Source of the DNA: Spirochaetales bacterium
GTDB lineage: Bacteria; Spirochaetota; Spirochaetia; JAFGXN01
Assembly (NCBI GenBank): GCA_016936615.1
Contig: JAFGXN010000041.1
Location: 1-55,950 of the forward strand
DNA: 55,950 nt
Direction of reading: 5' to 3'
Below are positions 1 through 8,496 of this stretch, in pieces (within the stretch, counting starts at the first letter, position 1; every line of letters begins with the position of its first letter). Position numbers and translations under genes: made by a program. A model generated the notes under the pieces. That model was not told where the DNA came from, ran no database searches, and worked only from the letters and a program-made list of their open reading frames with translations.

Positions 1-1
1 A

Positions 2-478
2 GTATTTGCATTAGACGATGAGAAATATTACGAGTATCTGAGGAAGCTTGATTTCCAATTAGAGATGAAATACATCGAGAAATCTGGCTATGATCAGGGG
101 CTTCAAGAGGGTAAGCTTGAAGGGCTTCTCGAAGGTGAACAAAAAGGACTCCTCGAAGGTAAGCAGGCGGGGCGTTTGGAAGGAATCCTTGAAGGCAAGC
201 AAGAAGGGCTCCTCGAAGGCAAGCAAGAAGGAATTCTCGAAGGCAAGCAAGAAGGAATTCTCGAAGGTAAGCAGGCGGGGCTCTTAGAAGGCGAACAAAA
301 AGGGCAGTTAAATGGGAAAACTGAGCTTCTCTATAAATTATTAGTCAAAAAGTTTAGTTTTAAAAAATCAGATCTTTCCAGGATTCTAAAAGATTCTGGA
401 AATTACAGCATAGATGAGCTGTTTGATTTTGCTATGGATTCAAACTCCTTTGATGAGTTTCTCGGTAGAATAAAATAG
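2..478 (+). CDS. C-terminal part of Rpn-family (PD-(D/E)XK) recombination-promoting nuclease/putative transposase, truncated by the window start
   Basis: Frame is open from nt 2 (VFALDDEKYYEYLRKLDFQLEMKYIEKSGYDQGLQEGK...), upstream of the tracked ATG at 65; LLEGKQEG-type repeats are typical of Rpn-family C-terminal tails. Confidence 0.7.
   Translation, partial: VFALDDEKYYEYLRKLDFQLEMKYIEKSGYDQGLQEGKLEGLLEGEQKGLLEGKQAGRLEGILEGKQEGLLEGKQEGILEGKQEGILEGKQAGLLEGEQKGQLNGKTELLYKLLVKKFSFKKSDLSRILKDSGNYSIDELFDFAMDSNSFDEFLGRIK
98..306 (+). repeat. Degenerate 24-bp tandem repeat encoding (L/I)LEGKQEG
   Basis: Repeated 'attctcgaaggcaagcaagaagga'-like units; adjacent copies are near-identical around 185-280. 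Confidence 0.85.
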
Positions 479-601
479 TTTTCTAGGAAACATACATAAC
501 CATATATTAAAGATATTTTCGTTTTCTCTCGACATAATACCTGCAAGAAATTTTAAAATTAGGTTGATTTGAGAAAATCATTACTAGATTATAAAACTCT
601 T

Positions 602-622
602 CCGTCTCATGAGACTTTTTGT
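602..622 (+). terminator. Possible intrinsic terminator GTCT-CATG-AGAC followed by TTTTT
   Basis: Perfect palindrome GTCTCATGAGAC at 604-615 followed by a T-run; short stem. Confidence 0.4.
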
Positions 623-714
623 TGTGAACTTTTCCTACTCTTTTGAATTAAGAAAAAACCTTTTTCTATTGTTGATCCAGGTATTTTATTGTAGAATCTT
701 TGAAAAGAGGTTTT

Positions 715-2523
715 ATGAAAAAAAAGATTGTCCTATGCTTTTTCGCATTATTTTTGCTTGCTGGCTGCTGTAAAAAAGATTCAAAAGGTTCTGACTTTAT
801 AATTGAAGAAAAAGAGAATGGCGATGTCGTTCTTGTAAAATATCAAGGAAGCTCAAGTTATGTGGTTGTCCCTGAAGGTGTGACGCATATTGGGGATGAG
901 GCTTTTGCTTGGAAGAAGAATTTAGAGTCAATTAATATTGGTAATAGTGTTAAACATATTGGGAAAGGTGCTTTTAATGGTTGTTTGCGTTTGAAAAATG
1001 TTGTTAATTCAATTAATTTAGTTGATATAGAAGATAGGGCCTTTTATTTGTGCAGAAGCTTAGAATCAATAGTAATTCCAGATGGTGTGATAAGCATAGG
1101 CGATAAAGCTTTTTTTAAATGCATAGTCTTAGCATATGTTTTTATCCCTAGTAGTGTTACTTTAATGGGTCAAAATGTCTTTGCTTATTGTATTAGTTTG
1201 AAATCTATTATAATTCCAGGTAGTGTTACAAAAATTGAATATGGAACATTTTTTGGGTGTCGTAATCTGGAACAGGTTATTATTTTAGATGGTATAATTA
1301 CAATTGGAGAAAAGGCTTTTAAGGAATGTTTGAGTTTAGAGTTTGTTTTAATTCCTGATAGCTTGACTCATATTGGAGAAAAAGCCTTTGCTGAGTGTGA
1401 TAGTTTGAAGTCTGTCATTATTCCTAATAGTGTTACTCATATTGGCGATGAAGCTTTTTATGGGTGCGAGAATTTAGAGTTTGTTTCTATGTCTGATAGC
1501 CTTGTTTCTATAGGGGATGGTGTTTTCCGTTGGTGTTATCGTTTGAAGCCGATTGATATTCCTGAAAATCTAGCACATTTTGGAAGTTGGTCTTTTGAGC
1601 ATTCTCCATTTAAAATTGAGAGTCACGAGAATGGAGATGTTGTTCTTTCTGTTTCCTATGATGGATATTCTGATATTCCAGACGGAGTAACTCATATTGG
1701 AAACGGAGCTTTTGCTAAACGTGGAGGAATAGTATCTATTTCTATTCCTGATGGCGTGACCTATATTGGGAATGGGGCTTTTTACAGATGTGAAGATTTG
1801 GAATTTATATCTATTCCAAGTAGTGTCACTCATATTGGATTTGATGCTTTTAAAGAATGCTTAAGTTTAAAGTCCATAATCATCCCGGATAGCGTTAATT
1901 ACATTGGAGAGTCTGCATTCTTGTATGTATCTGGAGAAATAACCATTGGCAGTAAGAATAAATATTATACCATAGAGGATGGAGTTCTTTATACTAAGGA
2001 CAAAAAGAAACTTCACAGTATTTTGAATAGGGAAATAAGCTCTTTTGATATTCCATATGGTGTTGCTACTATAGGAAAAAATAGCTTTGACAGCTGTGGA
2101 AATCTAGAGACTATAACTATTCCTGATAGTGTTATAAATATTGAAGATGAAGCATTTCATGGGTGTTCAAATATAAAATCAATTATTATTCCAGATAGTG
2201 TTATTAGTATCGGTGTTGGCGCTTTTGGCTTCTGTTCTGGCATAGAGTCTATTTCTCTTCCTGATAGTATAACTTATATCGGAGATTCTGTTTTCGAGTT
2301 TTGTAGAGGTTTGAAAAACGTCTTTATTCCCAATACTGTGACCTCAATAGGTTCTGAAGCTTTTTACTGGTGCAGAGAATTGGTATCTATTAATATTCCA
2401 GAAAGTGTCAAAAGTATCGGTGATGAAGCCTTCCCAGAATCCACCATTCTCCAAGTCTCAAAAGACTCCTACGCCCATAAATGGGCAGTGGAGAATAAAT
2501 ATAAATTCGAGCTAATAAAATAG
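715..2523 (+). CDS. BspA-like leucine-rich-repeat (LRR_5) surface lipoprotein
   Basis: Signal MKKKIVLCFFALFLLAGC (lipobox LAGC); about 23-aa repeats 'SIIIPDSVTHIGDEAFxxCxxL'; tracked ORF starts at 700 but MKKK at 715 gives a cleaner signal peptide. Confidence 0.85.
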   Translation: MKKKIVLCFFALFLLAGCCKKDSKGSDFIIEEKENGDVVLVKYQGSSSYVVVPEGVTHIGDEAFAWKKNLESINIGNSVKHIGKGAFNGCLRLKNVVNSINLVDIEDRAFYLCRSLESIVIPDGVISIGDKAFFKCIVLAYVFIPSSVTLMGQNVFAYCISLKSIIIPGSVTKIEYGTFFGCRNLEQVIILDGIITIGEKAFKECLSLEFVLIPDSLTHIGEKAFAECDSLKSVIIPNSVTHIGDEAFYGCENLEFVSMSDSLVSIGDGVFRWCYRLKPIDIPENLAHFGSWSFEHSPFKIESHENGDVVLSVSYDGYSDIPDGVTHIGNGAFAKRGGIVSISIPDGVTYIGNGAFYRCEDLEFISIPSSVTHIGFDAFKECLSLKSIIIPDSVNYIGESAFLYVSGEITIGSKNKYYTIEDGVLYTKDKKKLHSILNREISSFDIPYGVATIGKNSFDSCGNLETITIPDSVINIEDEAFHGCSNIKSIIIPDSVISIGVGAFGFCSGIESISLPDSITYIGDSVFEFCRGLKNVFIPNTVTSIGSEAFYWCRELVSINIPESVKSIGDEAFPESTILQVSKDSYAHKWAVENKYKFELIK

Positions 2524-2524
2524 T

Positions 2525-2745
2525 CCTCTTCCTTCGCGCCCTCGCGTCTTCGCGTGAGACTCCTCTTTGCCTTGTCTTGATCGGCCGTATTTCTTCGCGT
2601 GAGATATCTTCCTTGCATTGCCTTGGCTCGACAGATTGCTTCTCTCTTCCGCGCCAGCGGGCGTAGGGGTGCTTTGCAGTCCGCAGGACCGTAGCGAAGC
2701 GAAGCCCTGCAGCACGCGGCCGACGAAGTCGGGGCGCCCATCTTC
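2525..2745. repeat. GC-rich intergenic island with two diverged copies of 'TTCGCGTGAGA...TTGCCTTG' and a multi-hairpin module
   Basis: Marked GC increase against AT-rich flanks; 'cttcgcgtgaga' occurs twice (about 2547 and about 2594); hairpins GTCC-GCA-GGAC (2679-2689), GCGAAGC twice (2694-2705), CCGAC-GAA-GTCGG (2720-2732). Confidence 0.75.
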
Positions 2746-2818
2746 ACTCCCTTATTTGCTAAGATTTCTTCTTTCGTTCTCCAAATTTTCATGATAAAAT
2801 ACTTCAAAGGGGCAAATT

Positions 2819-3637
2819 ATGAAGAGGCTTGTGTTTTTATTTTTACTAGTCGGGGCTAGTGTTTTTGCAGGAGAGTTCAGCGTAATCTCTTACAATGTGT
2901 GGAACGGGCTGGATTATGGAAAGGGGGAGACTCAGAGGGCTAATCTTGTTCAGATGATGCAGGAAGAGGCGCCGGATGTGGTGGCTTATCAGGAACTTTG
3001 CGGTTTTAACTCTATTAGTTTGAGAAAATTGTCTGAAGATATCGGACATAAATACTCTGTTATATTGAAGATTTCGGGTTATCCAGTGGGGATTAGTTCG
3101 AAATATCCAATTTCTGATGTGAAAAAAATGAGGACTGGGTTCTGGCATGGCGCTTTGTCTTGTCGTATAAATAATATTAACTTTGTTGTTGTTCATTTTT
3201 CACCAGCTTATGCGGATTTCAGGCTTAAAGAGTCGAATATGATTCTTGATTTTTTGCGAAAAACTGGCAAGATCGACGATAAGACTATTATCTTGGGTGA
3301 TTTTAATGCGGTGTCAGATGTTAATCGAGAATTTCTATCACAGCAGGGGATTGAAGAGGATGATAATGCAAATGATTTTTCGGTTATGAATAATTTTTTT
3401 GCAAATGGGTTGTTCGATACTGCTGTGCTTGGCAACAATAATTCAAACGGTGTCTATACTTTTCCTGCGAATCTTCTTGTCGCCGAGGAGAGTTCCTTCG
3501 GGCAGCGAGTACGCATTGATTATCAATTGATCAGCAAGGCCTTACTCGACAATGTTGTCTCTTATCAGGTGCTCATAAATGATTTTACACGAAATATTTC
3601 TGACCATTATCCTGTTAAGGTATTGTATAATTTTTAA
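2819..3637 (+). CDS. Endonuclease/exonuclease/phosphatase (EEP) family protein, secreted
   Basis: Signal peptide then FSVISYNVWNGL, ILGDFNAV and ISDHYPV motifs of EEP/DNase I-like proteins. Confidence 0.85.
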   Translation: MKRLVFLFLLVGASVFAGEFSVISYNVWNGLDYGKGETQRANLVQMMQEEAPDVVAYQELCGFNSISLRKLSEDIGHKYSVILKISGYPVGISSKYPISDVKKMRTGFWHGALSCRINNINFVVVHFSPAYADFRLKESNMILDFLRKTGKIDDKTIILGDFNAVSDVNREFLSQQGIEEDDNANDFSVMNNFFANGLFDTAVLGNNNSNGVYTFPANLLVAEESSFGQRVRIDYQLISKALLDNVVSYQVLINDFTRNISDHYPVKVLYNF

Positions 3638-3651
3638 AAAATACCGAAGAT

Positions 3652-4707
3652 ATGTATATGAGAGAAAAAACTAAGGCTATTAAGGTTGGGAACATCGTTA
3701 TTGGCGGTGATAATCCTATAAGTATTCAAACAATGTATAAGAAGCCTCTTACTATTGGGGTTGATGAGATTCTTGCAGATATGAGACATTATGCTTCATA
3801 TGGATGTGACATTATCAGGTTCTCTGTGCCTGATGCTGATTGTGTTGATAATTTGAAAAAGGTTTGCGATGCGGGGATTATGCCTGTTGTGGCAGATATT
3901 CATTTTGATTATAAATTGGCTCTGGCTTCGATTGAGGCTGGCGTCGCGAAGGTGAGGATAAATCCTGGTAATATCGGTGCTGAGTGGAAGGTTGCTGAGG
4001 TTATCAAGGCTTGCAAGGAGACTGGCACGCCGATTAGGATTGGTATCAATGGTGGTTCACTGCCTTCGTCGCTGCGTCATATTTCGCTTGAAGAGGGGAT
4101 TATGCAGGCGGCTGAGGCTGAGGTTGAGATTTTGCAGAAGTACAACTTTGACAATGCGCTTTTTTCCTTAAAGGCATCGACCGAAGATGTTACTCTGCTT
4201 GTTAATCGTGCATTTGCTAAGCGGTACAATTATCCTTTGCATCTGGGGGTGACTGAGGCGGGGACTTTGATTCCTTCGCTGGTGAAATCTTCCTACGTTC
4301 TTGTGAATCTTCTGCGGGAGGGAATCGGTAGTACGATTCGCGTCTCTATCTCTGATATTCCAGACTATGAGGTTATCGCAGGTAAGGAGATACTAAAGAC
4401 CGCAGGGCTAGAGGGCTATTCAAAAGGGGTGAGGGTTGTATCGTGTCCACGATGTGGTCGGGCTAGTTTTGATAACGGCGGGGCATTTGTCAAGGAGCTT
4501 GAGGCCTATCTTCAGACTGTGAAGAAAGACATTTGCGTTGCTGTAATGGGTTGCGTTGTCAATGGTCCAGGCGAGGCAAAAGAGGCTGATCTCGGAATTA
4601 CTGGTGCCGGAAATACAATAATAATTTTTAAGAATGGTGAGGTTCTTAAAAAAGTTGATATTAAAGATGCAATGGAAGAGTTTAAAAATGAAATTGAAAA
4701 GTTTTAG
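3652..4707 (+). CDS. ispG: 4-hydroxy-3-methylbut-2-enyl diphosphate synthase (flavodoxin)
   Basis: IQTMYKKPLT, VVADIHFDYKLAL, RINPGNIG, CPRCGRASFD and CVVNGPGEAKEADLGI motifs. Confidence 0.95.
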   Translation: MYMREKTKAIKVGNIVIGGDNPISIQTMYKKPLTIGVDEILADMRHYASYGCDIIRFSVPDADCVDNLKKVCDAGIMPVVADIHFDYKLALASIEAGVAKVRINPGNIGAEWKVAEVIKACKETGTPIRIGINGGSLPSSLRHISLEEGIMQAAEAEVEILQKYNFDNALFSLKASTEDVTLLVNRAFAKRYNYPLHLGVTEAGTLIPSLVKSSYVLVNLLREGIGSTIRVSISDIPDYEVIAGKEILKTAGLEGYSKGVRVVSCPRCGRASFDNGGAFVKELEAYLQTVKKDICVAVMGCVVNGPGEAKEADLGITGAGNTIIIFKNGEVLKKVDIKDAMEEFKNEIEKF

Positions 4708-5638
4708 TTTACTGTTTTTTCTGTTTTTCTCTTTTTCTACATTTGCTCAGAAGCCTTTGTGGATTTCATATCAGGAGGGGATTGAGTTTTTTAAAGATAA
4801 GCGGTTTAGCGAGGCTATGGCTATCTTTAAGAAGTGTACTTTGGAAAATCCAACATATCCTGAGGCTGAGTACTGGATTGGTAGGATTTTTGAGATTGAG
4901 GGTGAATTAGAGTTGGCAAAAAGGCAGTACTTGAAGGCCTTGGATCCTACTTTTATAAATGCTTTAAATATTCCCGACTTTGAGTTTACTATTAGGACTG
5001 CCTTGGCAGGTATCTACCAGAAGACTGGATATCCAGAGTTATATATAGAGCAGATTAATGCTATTATTCATCAAGATCCGTGGTTCTTGTCAGATATTGG
5101 CAAGCAAAATCTCTCAGCAATCTATAATCTTTGGCTGGATAAGGGTATAAATAGGGTCTTTGAACTTTTTCGCGTCAGGAATAGGCGGTTTGCAAGTTAT
5201 TACTCTATGGCTGGAATTTACTATTACAATAACGGAAAGGTTGAGGATGGGGTGAAGATGTTGTCTATCTCTGTCTTGTCAGCTCTCTCTGAACTTGCTG
5301 AGATTCAAAAGAATATGCATCCTGATTTCATTTTTACTACGAGGACAAATTTTGAAAAAAGATATTTAGATGCAGCTATACCAAAAGAGTTGTATGATTT
5401 TCATTTAGATGATATTGTTGAGTTGATAGATTTATCCTTGAATGATCCGAGGATAGAGCAATATTTGGTCGAGGCTGACTTTTTTAAGAATATTTATTAT
5501 CTAGGTATGGCTTTTGCGGCTGGTGGACATAATGAACACGCCTTTGATATGTTGATTATTTGTTCTTCATATCAGAATGCAGGTTATTTTCAGGATTTAG
5601 CTCTGAAAAAGATGCAATCTTTGTTGATTATAAATTAG
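4688..5638 (+). CDS. TPR-containing secreted protein
   Basis: Likely start ATG 4688 (MKLKSFSLLFFLFFSFSTFAQ signal) rather than the tracked 4634; TPR-like helices. Confidence 0.7.
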   Translation: MKLKSFSLLFFLFFSFSTFAQKPLWISYQEGIEFFKDKRFSEAMAIFKKCTLENPTYPEAEYWIGRIFEIEGELELAKRQYLKALDPTFINALNIPDFEFTIRTALAGIYQKTGYPELYIEQINAIIHQDPWFLSDIGKQNLSAIYNLWLDKGINRVFELFRVRNRRFASYYSMAGIYYYNNGKVEDGVKMLSISVLSALSELAEIQKNMHPDFIFTTRTNFEKRYLDAAIPKELYDFHLDDIVELIDLSLNDPRIEQYLVEADFFKNIYYLGMAFAAGGHNEHAFDMLIICSSYQNAGYFQDLALKKMQSLLIIN

Positions 5639-5670
5639 GCATGTAGTATACTTTCACAAATTGTAATTTT

Positions 5671-8496
5671 ATGGACAAAATAGTAATAAAAGGTGCGCGA
5701 GTTCACAACTTAAAAAACATTAGTCTAGAAATTCCACGAGATAAGCTTGTTATTGTCTCTGGTCTTAGCGGCAGTGGTAAATCCTCATTAGCTTTTGATA
5801 CTATCTATGCAGAAGGTCAGCGACGTTATGTCGAATCTTTGTCTGCTTATGCGAGGCAATTCCTTGGTACAATGGATAAACCTGATGTCGATTATATCGA
5901 GGGGCTCTCTCCTGCGATAAGCATCGAGCAGAAGACGACACATAAGAATCCGAGATCGACAGTGGGCACTGTAACCGAGATTTATGACTATTATCGTCTT
6001 CTTTTTGCTAGAATTGGTATTCCTCACTGCCCAGAGTGCGGCAAGGAGATTAAGGAACAGTCGGTGGATCAGATCATTGACACAATTGTTGCATTTGAAG
6101 AAGGTTCGAAGATTATGATTCTTGCGCCAGTTGTTAGAGGTCGCAAGGGTGAGCATCGGAAGATTTTTGAGGATGCGAAGGCTGCGGGTTTTGCTCGTGC
6201 TCGAATCGATGGTGAGATTGTTGAACTTGAGATTATTCCAGAATTAGATAAAAATAAGAAACACGATATTGAGATAATAGTAGATAGGGTAAAAATTTCA
6301 AACTCAGTCAGGCAAAGGGTTTCTGATTCCATTGAGACTGCTATCGAATTGACAGATGGGATTATTTTTGTAACCCTAGTTGGTGACGAGGGGGCTGATG
6401 AGTTCTTCTTTTCGACTAAGGCGGCTTGTTCTGAGTGTGGATTTAGCATGCCTGAGTTGCAGCCGAGGCTTTTTTCTTTTAACAATCCTTTTGGTGCTTG
6501 TCCTGAATGTTCTGGTCTAGGAGAAAAGAAAGAGTTTAGTGCAAAGATGATTGCACCAGATCATGAGTTATCGTTCAATGAACATGGATTTTTACCATTT
6601 AAACCAACTGCTGAGTGGTACAAGGCTCTGTTTTCAAGCCTTGCTCGAGAGCTTGGTTTTTCCCTAGATACAAAGATTAAGGATTATCCTGATGGAGTTC
6701 TTGATAAAATTTTTAACGGCTATGATGGCCTTATAGATTTTATCTATGAGCGAAAGGATGGAACTGGAAAATATCAGACAAAGAAAGCCTTTCCTGGCAT
6801 AATTGCTGAGTTGAAACGACGGTATTATGAGTCTGGCTCTTCATACATCAAGGAGTGGCTTGAGTCTTTTATGAAAATTTCAGTATGTCCAGCTTGTCAC
6901 GGGAAAAGACTTAGACCTGAGGCTCTTTCTGTACTTATTGCTGGCAAAAATATCTCTGATGTGACAGCGATGTCTGTTAAAGATTCAATTGTATTTTTTG
7001 AAAATTTGGATTTGAGCGAGACTGAGATTTTAATATCAAGCCAGATTCTTAAAGAGATTAAATCGCGTTTAAGTTTTTTAAAGAATGTTGGGTTGGAGTA
7101 TCTTAATCTTGAGAGAAAATCTGGTACTTTGTCAGGTGGAGAGGCTCAGCGGATTAGGCTTGCTACCCAGATCGGCTCTCAGCTTGTTGGTGTTCTCTAT
7201 ATTCTTGATGAGCCTTCGATAGGGCTCCATCAGCGGGATAATCAACGTTTGATTGATACCTTGCTTCGATTGCGAGATGTGGGAAATACTGTAATTGTCG
7301 TTGAGCATGATGAGCAGACTATGCTTTGCGCAGATTATTTAATTGATTTAGGCCCAGGAGCAGGTATACATGGTGGTGAGATTGTTTGTGCTGGTACACC
7401 TGAACAGGTAAAATTATGTCCTGAGAGTGTTACTGGTGCTTTTTTGAGTCGAAGAATTACAATAGATGCTTCCCGTCAGCGGAGGATTCCTGATGGAAGA
7501 TTTATCGAGGTTCTTGGTGCTACAGAAAATAATTTGAAAAATATTGATGTGCGGATTCCGCTTGGACTCTTTACTGTTATAACAGGAGTATCGGGTTCTG
7601 GTAAATCTTCGCTTCTTGAACAGATAATTTTTCCATGCCTCTCTAATCGGGTGAATAGAAGTAACCTAGATGAGGGTGCTTTTTCAGAGATTAAGGGGCA
7701 TGAACTAATTGACAAGGTTATCAATATTGACCAATCGCCGATTGGGAGAACTCCTCGGTCTAACCCAGCGACATATGTTGGAGTGTTTACTCCGATTCGA
7801 GAGCTTTTCGCGCAGATGCCTGAATCACGGCTAAGAGGTTATGCAGCTGGTCGTTTCTCTTTCAATGTCAAAGGTGGTCGATGCGAGATCTGCGAGGGTG
7901 ATGGAACTAAGAAGATTGAAATGCACTTTTTACCTGATGTCTATGTCACTTGTGAGTCTTGTAAAGGCAAGCGATATAACAAAGAGACATTAGAGGTTAG
8001 ATTTAAGGGAAAAAACATAAATGATATCTTGCATATGAGTGTTGACGAGGCTTGTGAGTTCTTTGAAAATCAGCCAAAGATCCTGAATAAATTGCAGACC
8101 TTATCTGAGGTTGGTCTTGGATATATAAAATTAGGTCAATCTGCTTTGACACTTTCAGGCGGAGAGGCTCAACGAGTAAAGCTTTCGGCAGAGCTAGCAA
8201 AGCGAAGTACTGGGAAGACCTTTTATATAATTGATGAGCCTACTACTGGGTTACATTTTGCAGATGTTAAAAAACTGCTTGAAGTTCTACAGCTACTAGT
8301 TGATAAAGGAAATACTGTAGTTTTGATAGAGCATGATCTTGATGTGATTAAGCAGGCAGACTATGTTATTGATTTAGGACCTGATGGCGGAGATGCGGGT
8401 GGTTACCTTGTTTGTGAAGGAACTCCTGAGGAAGTGGCTAAAAGTGAAAAATCCTATACTGGAAAGTTTTTAAAGCAGGTTTTTGATTGTGAATAG
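5671..8496 (+). CDS. uvrA: Excinuclease ABC subunit A
   Basis: Two ABC cassettes ([24 protein letters not shown]), [12 protein letters not shown] signature twice, CxxC zinc motifs. Confidence 0.98.
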   Translation: MDKIVIKGARVHNLKNISLEIPRDKLVIVSGLSGSGKSSLAFDTIYAEGQRRYVESLSAYARQFLGTMDKPDVDYIEGLSPAISIEQKTTHKNPRSTVGTVTEIYDYYRLLFARIGIPHCPECGKEIKEQSVDQIIDTIVAFEEGSKIMILAPVVRGRKGEHRKIFEDAKAAGFARARIDGEIVELEIIPELDKNKKHDIEIIVDRVKISNSVRQRVSDSIETAIELTDGIIFVTLVGDEGADEFFFSTKAACSECGFSMPELQPRLFSFNNPFGACPECSGLGEKKEFSAKMIAPDHELSFNEHGFLPFKPTAEWYKALFSSLARELGFSLDTKIKDYPDGVLDKIFNGYDGLIDFIYERKDGTGKYQTKKAFPGIIAELKRRYYESGSSYIKEWLESFMKISVCPACHGKRLRPEALSVLIAGKNISDVTAMSVKDSIVFFENLDLSETEILISSQILKEIKSRLSFLKNVGLEYLNLERKSGTLSGGEAQRIRLATQIGSQLVGVLYILDEPSIGLHQRDNQRLIDTLLRLRDVGNTVIVVEHDEQTMLCADYLIDLGPGAGIHGGEIVCAGTPEQVKLCPESVTGAFLSRRITIDASRQRRIPDGRFIEVLGATENNLKNIDVRIPLGLFTVITGVSGSGKSSLLEQIIFPCLSNRVNRSNLDEGAFSEIKGHELIDKVINIDQSPIGRTPRSNPATYVGVFTPIRELFAQMPESRLRGYAAGRFSFNVKGGRCEICEGDGTKKIEMHFLPDVYVTCESCKGKRYNKETLEVRFKGKNINDILHMSVDEACEFFENQPKILNKLQTLSEVGLGYIKLGQSALTLSGGEAQRVKLSAELAKRSTGKTFYIIDEPTTGLHFADVKKLLEVLQLLVDKGNTVVLIEHDLDVIKQADYVIDLGPDGGDAGGYLVCEGTPEEVAKSEKSYTGKFLKQVFDCE

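Noticed and set aside
98-306. Direct repeats that could suggest a CRISPR array
   Set aside because: 24-bp units are contiguous, in frame and coding (LLEGKQEG), with no unique spacers.
1570-1833. Antisense 87-aa ORF within the LRR gene
   Set aside because: Arises from repeated LRR codons; no independent support.
2469-2807. Antisense ORF of 112 aa and nested 67-aa ORF over the GC island
   Set aside because: Low-complexity translation derived from the intergenic repeat, no SD or family resemblance; considered spurious.
5788-6485. Antisense ORFs of 122 and 138 aa within uvrA
   Set aside because: Entirely inside a highly conserved CDS; no recognisable domain.
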